Source: Candidatus Leptovillus gracilis
GTDB lineage: Bacteria > Chloroflexota > Anaerolineae > Promineifilales > Promineifilaceae
DNA length: 64,000 nucleotides
Direction of reading: 5' to 3'
Assembly (NCBI GenBank): GCA_016716065.1
Contig: JADJXA010000002.1
Coordinates: forward strand, 310,001 to 374,000
This document shows positions 32,822-40,233 of this stretch, piece by piece. Every line of letters starts with the position of its first letter. Position 1 is the first letter of the stretch. Both the position numbers and the translations under genes were made by a program. The notes under the pieces are model-generated. The model made no database searches. It was not told the DNA's origin and saw only the letters and a list, made by a program, of their open reading frames with translations.

Positions 32822-33922
32822 TCACACCAGTATCAAATCGTTGCGATGAACGGCGACGGGGCCGTAGGTGTAGCCCAAACGCGCTTCGATCTCTTGGGAT
32901 TGGCAGCCGCAAATGCGGGCCAGATCGCTGCTGGCATAACGGCTGATGCCGCGAGCCAGTTCTTGCCCAACGGCCGTCTGGATGCTCACGGTGTCGGCGC
33001 GTTCAAAGTGGCCTTGTACCTGGATGATGCCGGCGGGGAGGAGGGAACGGCCGTTGCCCACCAACGCCCGCGCCGCCCCATCGTCAATCACTAAAACGCC
33101 GGCCGGTTTTGGCCCGGCAAAAATCCAGCGTTTGCGATTCTCCAGGGGCGTTTCCAGCGCCGGGAAGCGAGTGCCTACCCGCTCGCCCTCGGCGACGCGC
33201 AAAATCACGTCTGGGACGGCGCCGGCGGCGATGACCACATCAGTTCCGGCGCGTCGGGCCACATCGGCGGCCTGAAGTTTGGTCGCCATGCCGCCTGTGC
33301 CCAGCGTTGTGCCGCTGCCGCTGGCGAGTTTGCGCAGCGTCTCATCAATGGTGCGCACTTCGGGAATCAATTCGGCGTCGGGATTGGTGCGCGGGTCGGC
33401 GGTGAACAGGCCAGGCTGGTCGGTGAGCAGGACCAACAAATCCGCCTCGGCTAAAATCGCCACCAACGCCGACAGATTATCGTTGTCTCCCACGCGGATT
33501 TCTTCGGTGGCCACGGCGTCGTTTTCATTGATGATCGGCACGACGCGGTAAGACAACAGCGCCTGAAGGGTGTCGCGGGCATTGAGGAAGCGGCGGCGGT
33601 TTTCTGTGTCGGCGCGGGTAAGCAGCATCTGGCCGACGTGGATGCCGTAAATTTCAAAAAAGCGCTCCCAGTTCCACATCAGCCAGCTCTGACCAACGGC
33701 GGCCAATAACTGCTTGCTGGCCAGGGTGGGTGGTAAATCGGGGAAATCCAGCCGTTGTCGGCCGGCGGCCACTGCCCCGGAGGAGCAGATGATGATGTCT
33801 TTGCCCTGGGCTTGCAGCGCGGCGCACTGCCGCGCCAGGTCTACCATGTGGGGCCAATCCAGGCGCGGTGCGCCACCGGTCAGCACGCTGGTTCCGAGTT
33901 TGATGACAATACGTTGGTACAT
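32822..33922 (-). CDS. proB: Glutamate 5-kinase ProB with PUA domain
   Basis: 366 residues from ATG 33922. Phosphorylates glutamate, the committed step of proline synthesis. Kinase domain (1-260): IVIKLGTSVLTGG, SSGAVAAGRQRL, INENDAVATEEIRVGDND, LLTDQPGLFTADP, GTGGMATKLQAADVA. PUA domain at about 275-366, as in the E. coli enzyme. First gene of a proB-proA operon; upstream is a heptamer-phased repeat. Upstream in-frame ATGs fall in that repeat and were not used. Confidence 0.96.
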   Translation of the reverse strand: MYQRIVIKLGTSVLTGGAPRLDWPHMVDLARQCAALQAQGKDIIICSSGAVAAGRQRLDFPDLPPTLASKQLLAAVGQSWLMWNWERFFEIYGIHVGQMLLTRADTENRRRFLNARDTLQALLSYRVVPIINENDAVATEEIRVGDNDNLSALVAILAEADLLVLLTDQPGLFTADPRTNPDAELIPEVRTIDETLRKLASGSGTTLGTGGMATKLQAADVARRAGTDVVIAAGAVPDVILRVAEGERVGTRFPALETPLENRKRWIFAGPKPAGVLVIDDGAARALVGNGRSLLPAGIIQVQGHFERADTVSIQTAVGQELARGISRYASSDLARICGCQSQEIEARLGYTYGPVAVHRNDLILV

Positions 33923-33947
33923 ATGGCGACAAAACGGGTTGGTATCT

Positions 33948-34072
33948 GTATTCGGTAATCTGTAATCTGTATTCCGTAATCCGTATTCCGTAATCCGTAG
34001 GGTGCTGCCTCTGGTAAATGTCACCGGGAAACCGCATACGGACTGCGGCCTACAGCTACTAGGGATTTTGGA
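33948..34072. repeat. Heptamer-phased repeat with conserved core, copy 2
   Basis: Units GTAATCT, GTATTCC and GTAATCC alternate in strict 7-bp steps, then GGGTGCTGCCTCTGGTAAATG (the core) and a CCGCATACGGACTGCGG hairpin. Opposite orientation to the copy at 30799-30880. Confidence 0.8.
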
Positions 34073-34120
34073 CTGTGGTCAGCAAATCAATTCATGGATA
34101 GTCAATTCACAGGCGATGAA

Positions 34121-34981
34121 TTACAGGTTGAGGGGAGTGGATTGCGTATTGCGCGCGCGCGGGAAATAGAAAAACACGACCCCTACCAGGATGGTGAGGG
34201 CGGCGGCAATAATGAGCCAGGCGCTTTCTTCGCTCTCCTGCGCGGCAGGTGTGGCGGCGGCGTTGGTGCTGTCGTTTGCCAGAGTGGCCGGATCGGTCTG
34301 CGGCGTCAGCGCGTCGCTTTCCAGCGAAGTCAGGGACACGGCCGTATCCTCTATGATGGCGCTTTCGGTGATTGTCTGGCTGGCGGTGGGGGATGGGTTG
34401 GGTACGGCCGTTGCCGCTGCGCCAGGCAGTTTGGTAATCACACCAGGTACCGATGGGGAAACGGCCGTTCTGGTTTCTTGTGCCGGTAGACCGGTTCCAA
34501 ACATGATCGCCCAATAGAGGCGGCCGCTGTCGGCGGCAACCGCCATGCCAACCCCAAATTCATGGTAATCTGTGCTTAACAGCAGCCCTTCATGCAGTTG
34601 GTTTTCTGTCCACCAGGCCCAGGCCGCGTTACTGCCGCCAAATCCGCCATAAATAATCTCGGTGACGTGGTCGGCATACCCGGTCTGGAGAGCGCGCTGC
34701 GATGGGTTGGCCCCATTGCCATCGTAATGACTGGTAAAATCGGTAGCGGCCATGTGGTCGGCTACCTGCTGCGCTGCCAGACTGAGCGCCTGATTGGTCG
34801 CGTAAGGGAACAACCCGGCCGCCTGCCGATGCGCATTCACTCGGTCGGCCATGCCAACGGCCGTGTCCGCCTCGGCTGTTTGTTGCCTGGCAAGTTGGTT
34901 GTCTAAAGCAGATGTTTGTTTTGCCGTCCCCCATATGAGTATAAACAAAACAAACAACAAAATCCCACTATTTTGTTTCAT
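34121..34981 (-). CDS. CAP (SCP/PR-1-like) domain surface protein
   Basis: 286 residues from ATG 34981. Signal or anchor helix (ILLFVLFILIWGTAKQTSA). CAP domain at about 45-175 with MADRVNAHRQAAGLFPY, SLAAQQVADHMAATDFTSHY and GVGMAVAADSGRLYWAIMFG. A Thr/Ser/Ala-rich stalk (180-250) leads to a C-terminal membrane helix (WLIIAAALTILVGVVFFYF) and a basic end. Probably displayed outside the cell. Family function in bacteria is mostly unknown. Confidence 0.85.
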   Translation of the reverse strand: MKQNSGILLFVLFILIWGTAKQTSALDNQLARQQTAEADTAVGMADRVNAHRQAAGLFPYATNQALSLAAQQVADHMAATDFTSHYDGNGANPSQRALQTGYADHVTEIIYGGFGGSNAAWAWWTENQLHEGLLLSTDYHEFGVGMAVAADSGRLYWAIMFGTGLPAQETRTAVSPSVPGVITKLPGAAATAVPNPSPTASQTITESAIIEDTAVSLTSLESDALTPQTDPATLANDSTNAAATPAAQESEESAWLIIAAALTILVGVVFFYFPRARNTQSTPLNL

Positions 34982-35100
34982 AGACAGGAGTGTAACACAA
35001 ATATGAGTCGGTGACAGGGTGACGGGATGGCGGGGCGCAAACATGTCATCACTGTTCAGGCTCGACAGGTTTCTGGCAAAAGGCTTACCCAGTTATGACG

Positions 35101-35150
35101 TTCTAAGCTTAGATTGGGCCAATCTCCAAGATTGGTGCAATCTGGGACCA
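35101..35150. repeat. Dispersed AGATTGGWCCAATCT element, copy 2
   Basis: AGATTGGGCCAATCT, CCA, AGATTGGTGCAATCT: both palindromes carry one change from the copies at 23651 and 50721. Located in the 296-bp spacer before the LiaF-like gene, which otherwise holds no gene. Confidence 0.75.
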
Positions 35151-35277
35151 TCGTCACCACGCTGATCTGCCACAGGTGGTAATTTTGCGCGGGAACGCGA
35201 CCAAACGCCAATGACTGCGTATAGCTGGGCAGAATAATACGGCCGTTACCCTATTTCGCGGCCTGAAGAGGTGCAAG

Positions 35278-35793
35278 GTGGAAAAGAAAAGCTCAATCGT
35301 TGGTGGTGTTATCCTTATCTTTGCGGGTGTCCTTTTTCTGTTGGTGCAGTTTTTCCCCGGTTTGGTTAATTGGTTCGACATGAGCCAACAGTGGCCTTTG
35401 ATCATCATTTTTGTTGGCGGGCTGTTTTTGTTGGGGGCGCTCTTGGGCACGCCACCACTGGCTGTACCGGCGACGATCATTGGCGGCACAGGTCTCATCT
35501 TGTATTACCAGAATATATCTGGAAATTGGGGCAGTTGGTCTTTCCTCTGGACCTTGTATCCTGGGTTGGCCGGGTTGGGCGTTCTATTGATGCACACGTT
35601 GAGCGGTAAATTCAGGCAAGGGTTGCGCGAAGGGGGGCCGCCGCTGGTTGTCAGCGGGGTGCTGTTTGTCATTTTTGCCGCTTCCTTTAACGGCCTGGGT
35701 CGGTTGGGCCAGTTCTGGCCTTTGTTGATTATTGCCGTTGGTCTGTGGCTGTTGTGGAAGAACCGCGGCGCGAGTTCGCCAGGTAAAAAATGA
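35278..35793 (+). CDS. LiaF/LiaI-like multi-spanning membrane protein
   Basis: 171 residues with a GTG start and about six hydrophobic helices (VGGVILIFAGVLFLLVQFF, WPLIIIFVGGLFLLGALLG, FWPLLIIAVGLWLLW). The repeated 'WPLxIIxxGxxLL' pattern matches the membrane part of LiaF/LiaI-type cell-envelope stress proteins. The next gene encodes a PspC domain and the one after that PspA, which supports an envelope-stress role. Confidence 0.75.
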   Translation: MEKKSSIVGGVILIFAGVLFLLVQFFPGLVNWFDMSQQWPLIIIFVGGLFLLGALLGTPPLAVPATIIGGTGLILYYQNISGNWGSWSFLWTLYPGLAGLGVLLMHTLSGKFRQGLREGGPPLVVSGVLFVIFAASFNGLGRLGQFWPLLIIAVGLWLLWKNRGASSPGKK

Positions 35794-35881
35794 AGCCGGG
35801 CAGCGCGGCGCAACCTTTTGCAACAGGCGTCGTAATAGTGGTTGTATTTAGTGGATAAACAAACTTGTGGAGGTTTGAACG

Positions 35882-36130
35882 ATGAAAGAAAAACGATTAA
35901 CCCGTAAACGTCACGGCCGTATGCTTTTTGGCGTCTCCGGTGGTCTGGCTGAATATATGAACATCGATCCGGTGATTGTGCGCCTGGCGTTTGTCTTGAT
36001 GACGCTTCTGCACGGTTGGGGTTTGCTGATTTATGCCGTCCTGGCCATTGTGATGCCGGAAGAAGGCGACGTGGTAGCGAAAGTCCATCCGTTCGACGAA
36101 GAAGAAATCGTAATCAAAGACGCTTCTTGA
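35882..36130 (+). CDS. PspC-domain protein
   Basis: 82 residues: basic start, then LFGVSGGLAEYMNIDPVIVR and the helix FVLMTLLHGWGLLIYAVLAI ending MPEEG, the full PspC signature. GGAGG lies at 35870. In phage-shock systems PspC is a membrane sensor that controls PspA. Followed by a strong terminator at 36248. Confidence 0.92.
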   Translation: MKEKRLTRKRHGRMLFGVSGGLAEYMNIDPVIVRLAFVLMTLLHGWGLLIYAVLAIVMPEEGDVVAKVHPFDEEEIVIKDAS

Positions 36131-36136
36131 TGGGTC

Positions 36137-36172
36137 ACACTGTTCAGCTCACTGAACACTGAACACTGACCC
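36137..36172. repeat. Heptamer-phased degenerate repeat
   Basis: ACTGAAC/ACTGAAC/ACTGACC units next to ACTGTTC. The following bases CCGCTGTCACCTCTGGCA resemble the core of the other heptamer elements (compare 45494-45512). Confidence 0.65.
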
Positions 36173-36247
36173 ACCACTTAACCCGCTGTCACCTCTGGCA
36201 CTGGCAGGCCGATGGTTTGCCACAATCTCCTGACGCCAGAGCAACAG

Positions 36248-36281
36248 AAACGGCCGTTCCCCAGGGAACGGCCGTTTTTTT
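36248..36281 (+). terminator. Terminator built from two ACGGCCGT palindromes
   Basis: Stem AAACGGCCGTTCCC pairs with GGGAACGGCCGTTT around a CAG loop, followed by a run of seven T. Each arm is itself the window-wide octamer. Confidence 0.9.
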
Positions 36282-36304
36282 GTGTCGGCCTCTCCTGTTT
36301 TGAG

Positions 36305-36310
36305 TATAAT
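36305..36310 (+). promoter_or_regulatory. -10 box of pspA, probable leaderless start
   Basis: TATAAT ends 7 bases before the ATG at 36318, so transcription should begin at or next to the start codon. No Shine-Dalgarno sequence is present. The -35 region is poor. Confidence 0.55.
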
Positions 36311-36317
36311 CCCCGAC

Positions 36318-36992
36318 ATGGCTTCTTTATACCAAAAACTACGTACCCTCTTCCGCGCCTCTTTGCACGAGGCCGCCGACAAAGCATTGCAAAAAAGCGA
36401 CCTGGCCGTTTACGATGAATACATTCGCCAGGCCGAACGCGAGGTGGACGAGTTCAAACGCTCCATCACGCCGATGTTCGCCCAGGTAAAAACCACCCGG
36501 CGGCGGCGCGAAGCTCTGGCCGACAAAGCGGCGGCCCTGGACCTGATGGTAGACCAGTTTCTAAAAACCGGTAAACGGACCGAAGCCATGGTCACCCAAA
36601 AGCAGTTTAGCTCCATCATGGACATGATCCGCACCTACGACAGTTCGCTGGTCAAACAGGTGACGGCCGCCGAAACCCTGAAAGACGTAGAAGTCAAACT
36701 GGAAGGTCGCCTGGCCATCGCCAAACAAGAACGCGAGGAGTTGGCCTACCTGCTCCAACTTGCCAAATCCAAAGAACTATCCACCAAAGCAATGCAATCG
36801 CTGGATAACCTCATCAACGAAAACGATTTTGAAGTGTCGCGGGCGGCGGAAAACATCCGCCGCCGCCTGGACCACGCCGACGCCGCCTGGGAAGTGCAGG
36901 CCAGCAGCCTGGACCAGCAGCTAGACGACGCCATGCAAAGCCTGGAAGTGGAAGCTGAATTGGCCGCCCGCATGGAACGCCTGGGACTTTAA
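36318..36992 (+). CDS. pspA: PspA/IM30-family membrane-stress protein
   Basis: 224 residues, almost all helix and coiled coil: an amphipathic N-terminal helix (SLYQKLRTLFRASLHEAADK) that binds membranes, then long heptad-rich helices to about 215. ESCRT-III-related PspA proteins coat and repair damaged inner membrane. Its TAA overlaps the ATG of the glycosyltransferase gene (TAATG), so it is translationally linked to the polysaccharide operon, while PspC lies 190 bp upstream behind a terminator. Confidence 0.9.
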   Translation: MASLYQKLRTLFRASLHEAADKALQKSDLAVYDEYIRQAEREVDEFKRSITPMFAQVKTTRRRREALADKAAALDLMVDQFLKTGKRTEAMVTQKQFSSIMDMIRTYDSSLVKQVTAAETLKDVEVKLEGRLAIAKQEREELAYLLQLAKSKELSTKAMQSLDNLINENDFEVSRAAENIRRRLDHADAAWEVQASSLDQQLDDAMQSLEVEAELAARMERLGL

Positions 36993-37522
36993 TGAAAACC
37001 GCCCTTGTCCACGACTGGATGAACCAAATTGGCGGGGCGGAAGACGTCCTGGAAGCGCTGGTGGAGCTGTATCCGCACTGCCCTATTTACACGTCGCTCT
37101 ACCGACCTAAGAAAATGCCGGCGCATTGGCGTGGATGGGACATCCGCACCAGTTTCATAGACCGGCTGCCCTTTGCCCGCCAAAACCAACAGATTTATTT
37201 TCCCCTTTACCCCTTTGCCTTTGAGCAGTTCGATTTTCGAGAGTACGAACTGGTTATCAGCAACAAAAGCGGCTTTGCCCATGGCATCCTCACCGGGCCG
37301 GAAACGCTGCACATCTGCTACTGCCTGACGCCAACCCGCTATGTCTGGCGCTATCACCAATACGCCGAGCAGGAACACCTGGGGCCAATCACGCGCAGCC
37401 TGCTGACGCCCTTTCCTGACCAATCTGCGCATGTGGGACCGGCTGGCGGCCGACCGGGTAGATTATTTCATCGCCATATCAGAAGAGGTCCGTCGGCGAA
37501 TCGGCAAGGTTTATCATCGTGA
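36992..37522 (+). CDS. Glycosyltransferase family 4, N-terminal part (frameshifted)
   Basis: GT-B acceptor domain of a GT4 enzyme: ALVHDWMNQIGGAEDVLEAL at the start, ELVISNKSGFAHGI, and ICYCLTPTRYVWRYHQYAEQ. The frame breaks near 37415, where CCCTTTCCTGACC has one C too many; with it removed the frame continues as LLTPFLTNLRMWDRLAADRV into the next entry. Residues after about 141 in this frame are spurious. Starts on the pspA stop codon. Confidence 0.85.
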   Translation: MKTALVHDWMNQIGGAEDVLEALVELYPHCPIYTSLYRPKKMPAHWRGWDIRTSFIDRLPFARQNQQIYFPLYPFAFEQFDFREYELVISNKSGFAHGILTGPETLHICYCLTPTRYVWRYHQYAEQEHLGPITRSLLTPFPDQSAHVGPAGGRPGRLFHRHIRRGPSANRQGLSS

Positions 37523-38120
37523 TTCGGTTATCATCCATCCGCCGGTAGACGTTCACCGCTTTGAACCGGCGAGCCGTGTGGCGGATTATTATTTGTTTGT
37601 GGGGCGATTGGTCCCTTACCGGCGGTTGGATTTGTTAATCGAGGCGTTTAACCGGTTGGCACGGCCGTTACTCATCGCCGGTACAGGTCGGGACCGGGAA
37701 CGGTTGGAAACATTGGCCGGGCCAACCATCACCTTTCTTGGCTACGTGCCCGACGAGGATTTGCCCGATCTATTCGCCCGCTGCCGCGCCTTCGTCTTTC
37801 CCGGCGAAGAAGATTTTGGCATCGCGCCGATTCAGGCGATGGCTGCCGGTCGGCCGGTGATCGCCTACGCTGGCGGCGGTTCGTTGGAGACGGTGCGCCA
37901 CGGGCAGACTGGCTGGTTGTTTACGGAACAGTCGGCGGCGGCCATCATAACGGCCGTTGAAGCGATGGATGGGGTGGTGGTAGACGGCCGTTTCATCCGC
38001 CAGCACGCCCAACAATACGACAGCGCCGTCTTCAAACAAAAAATACAGACCTTTGTGGAGCAAAAAATGGTTGAACACCAACAGCCTAAACGAGACGCGC
38101 TCCAGGTGAAAGGAAGCTAA
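37431..38120 (+). CDS. Glycosyltransferase family 4, C-terminal part (frameshift continuation)
   Basis: Donor-binding half of the same GT4 enzyme: ADRVDYFIAISEEVRRRI, VDVHRFEP, YYLFVGRLVPYRRLDLLIEA and the E-x7-E donor motif EEDFGIAPIQAMAAGRPVIA. The ATG at 37431 is internal; the real start is 36992. Nucleotide-sugar specificity cannot be read. Followed 3 bp later by a Wzz-like gene, so it belongs to the surface-polysaccharide operon. Confidence 0.85.
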   Translation: MWDRLAADRVDYFIAISEEVRRRIGKVYHRDSVIIHPPVDVHRFEPASRVADYYLFVGRLVPYRRLDLLIEAFNRLARPLLIAGTGRDRERLETLAGPTITFLGYVPDEDLPDLFARCRAFVFPGEEDFGIAPIQAMAAGRPVIAYAGGGSLETVRHGQTGWLFTEQSAAAIITAVEAMDGVVVDGRFIRQHAQQYDSAVFKQKIQTFVEQKMVEHQQPKRDALQVKGS

Positions 38121-38123
38121 TCT

Positions 38124-38801
38124 GTGGAATTAAAACAGTATTGGGCCGTGCTAAAACGCCGCGGTTGGCTCATTCTCATCCCGGCGATGATTGTGACCGG
38201 CGTGGGAATGCTCACCTACCGGCCGCCTGCGCCGGTGTATAACGTCGGCGTGCGCTTTCTGGTGGCCCAGGAACCGGGCGAAGGCGCTGCCACCGCCGAC
38301 GAGCAGCGCTATTACAACTGGCTGGCGTCGGAATACATCGTCAATGGGCTGACAGATTGGGTGCGCGGCGGCAAATTTGCCGCAACAGTCAGCGCCGCGC
38401 TGGCCGAGACAGGGCTAGACGTGCCGCCAGCGGCCATTCAAGGTGGTCTGGCCGCCGACAATACCCGCAGTATGCTGCTGCTGTCGCTGACACATGGCGA
38501 TGGCCCAGCGCTGGCAGCGATGATGGAGGCGGCCATCACGGTGTTAACCGAGCAAAACGCCGCCGCCCTGCCGCAGTTGGGCGGGGAAACGGCCGTTCTC
38601 ATTCAGCTAGACCCCATTCAAGTCAACCAGATTCCGGCCGGCATTCGCAGCCAGCTAGATTGGCCCCTGCGGGCGGCCATAGCCCTGGCCGCCGGCCTGG
38701 GGTTGGCTTTGCTGATGGAGTATATGGACCCGACCGTGCGCGATAAACGGGAAATCGAGAGCCTCGGCCTGCCGGTGCTGGGCGAAATCCCCCAAAAGTA
38801 G
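38124..38801 (+). CDS. Wzz/chain-length-determinant family protein 1
   Basis: 225 residues, GTG start with AGGAAG upstream. Two membrane helices: LILIPAMIVTGVGMLTY (about 16-33) and AAIALAAGLGLALLMEY (about 185-201), with a periplasmic domain between and a short cytoplasmic tail (RDKREIESLGLPVLGEIP), the layout of Wzz/polysaccharide co-polymerases. With the kinase-like protein below, it should control polymer length or export. Confidence 0.88.
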   Translation: MELKQYWAVLKRRGWLILIPAMIVTGVGMLTYRPPAPVYNVGVRFLVAQEPGEGAATADEQRYYNWLASEYIVNGLTDWVRGGKFAATVSAALAETGLDVPPAAIQGGLAADNTRSMLLLSLTHGDGPALAAMMEAAITVLTEQNAAALPQLGGETAVLIQLDPIQVNQIPAGIRSQLDWPLRAAIALAAGLGLALLMEYMDPTVRDKREIESLGLPVLGEIPQK

Positions 38802-38816
38802 CAGAGGAGATGTCTT

Positions 38817-39467
38817 GTGGAATTACGTGATTATGTGCGCATCTTACGCCAGCGAGGCTGGCTGATTGTGGTGATGGCGGTGTTAACGGCCGTTGCCGCC
38901 TTCGGCTTCAGCAAAATGCAAACCGAACTGTTTGAATCCAATGTCAAAATGCTCGTCCAGCCCTCGCGTACCGACTTTGGGCAGGCGCAGGCGGCCAAAG
39001 AACTGCTGCGCAGCTACGAGCAGTGGCTCTACAGTCGCTACCGTGCCCAGGGCGTCATCAATGAACTGCAACTAGACATGACGGCCAGCGCCCTGCTCGG
39101 CGATATGAAGGTCGCCTCCGACAATTCCAGCTATGTCATCCAGATGACTGTGGAAAACAGCGACCCCAACCTGGCGAACGACATCGCCACCGCCTGGGGC
39201 AACCTGCTCATCCAATGGGTCAACGCCAACAACGACAAATTACAAAAAGAAGACCGCATCACTGTCGAATTTTTAGATGACCCGCAAGCCAGCCTTTCGC
39301 GGCCCAATACCAAAATCAATACGGCCGCCGGTTTTGTGTTCGGCGCGCTCGTCGGCGTCATTGTTGTATTTGCCCTGGAGTGGATTGAGTCGGGCGTCAT
39401 GCGCCGCACCGAAGACGTCGAGCGTTACCTGGACATCCCGGTCATCGGCAGCATCCCAGATTTGTAA
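38817..39467 (+). CDS. Wzz/chain-length-determinant family protein 2
   Basis: 216 residues, GTG start. Same layout as the preceding protein (MELRDYVRILRQRGWLIVV; second helix AAGFVFGALVGVIVVFALEW; tail EDVERYLDIPVIGSIPDL) but a different periplasmic domain. Two Wzz-like proteins in a row suggest a heteromeric complex or a duplication. The tail DVERYLDIPVIGSIP is the classical contact region for BY-kinase partners. Confidence 0.9.
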   Translation: MELRDYVRILRQRGWLIVVMAVLTAVAAFGFSKMQTELFESNVKMLVQPSRTDFGQAQAAKELLRSYEQWLYSRYRAQGVINELQLDMTASALLGDMKVASDNSSYVIQMTVENSDPNLANDIATAWGNLLIQWVNANNDKLQKEDRITVEFLDDPQASLSRPNTKINTAAGFVFGALVGVIVVFALEWIESGVMRRTEDVERYLDIPVIGSIPDL

Positions 39468-39469
39468 GC

Positions 39470-39526
39470 CAGAGTTATCAACTATCAACTATCAACTAAC
39501 AACTATCAACTAACTACCAACAAGCG
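39470..39526. repeat. Heptamer-phased repeat (ATCAACT)
   Basis: ATCAACT/ATCAACT/AACAACT/ATCAACT/AACTACC in 7-bp register between the second wzz-like gene and the BY-kinase-like gene. Confidence 0.8.
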
Positions 39527-39532
39527 TGAACT

Positions 39533-40180
39533 ATGAATCTAATAACATTAACCGATCCCCGTTCGCCAGTAAGTGAAGCGTACCGGACGCTGCGAACGAA
39601 TTTGTCGTTTTACAGCCTGGATAACCCCCTGCGCAGTTTGGTGGTCACGTCGCCGGCTTCGGGCGAAGAAAAGAGCGTGACGGTGGCAAATCTGGCCGTG
39701 ACGATGGCCCAGAGCGGCCGCCGCACGGTGTTGGTGGATTGTGATCTACGACGGCCGTCGCTGCATACCTTCTTCGGCCTCAACAACGACACCGGCCTGA
39801 CCAGCATGATCCTCAATGAGGACGCCAAACCGCCGCTGCAAGCCACCAGCGTCGAAAACCTCTGGCTGCTGGCTTCCGGTCCCAAACCGCCAAACCCGGC
39901 CGATTTGCTCGGTTCGCGCAAAATAGACCAGCTCATCGCCGCGCTTACCAAAGAGTATGACGTGGTGTTGTTCGACGCGCCGCCGGTGATTGCTGTGACC
40001 GACGCGGCCGTTTTAGGTGCGAAGGTTGACGGCGTGCTGCTGGTCATCAGCGCCGGTAAATCGCGTCGCGACCACGCCGAGCGGGCCAAAGAGATGCTGG
40101 AAAAAGCCAAAGTACGCATCATTGGCGTTGCCCTGACCAATGCACCCAAAGACAGCGGCATAGATGGCTACTACGGCTAG
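39533..40180 (+). CDS. BY-kinase-like (CpsD/CapB) ATPase
   Basis: 215 residues. PVSEAYRTLRTNLSFYSLD matches the oligomerisation/activation helix of bacterial tyrosine kinases. Walker A' VLVDCDLRRPSLHTFFGL and Walker B VVLFDAPPVIAVTDAAVL are standard. The Walker A is odd: PASGEEKSVT (41-50) where PxxGEGKST is expected, so the last P-loop Gly is Glu46. The tail ends GIDGYYG, with two Tyr that may be phosphorylated. Partner of the Wzz-like proteins just upstream in controlling polysaccharide export. Confidence 0.88.
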   Translation: MNLITLTDPRSPVSEAYRTLRTNLSFYSLDNPLRSLVVTSPASGEEKSVTVANLAVTMAQSGRRTVLVDCDLRRPSLHTFFGLNNDTGLTSMILNEDAKPPLQATSVENLWLLASGPKPPNPADLLGSRKIDQLIAALTKEYDVVLFDAPPVIAVTDAAVLGAKVDGVLLVISAGKSRRDHAERAKEMLEKAKVRIIGVALTNAPKDSGIDGYYG

Positions 40181-40233
40181 TATCGTCAGTCGCCTGGCAT
40201 TACAAATGACGCCTGACGCCTGAGTTTCCGCCT

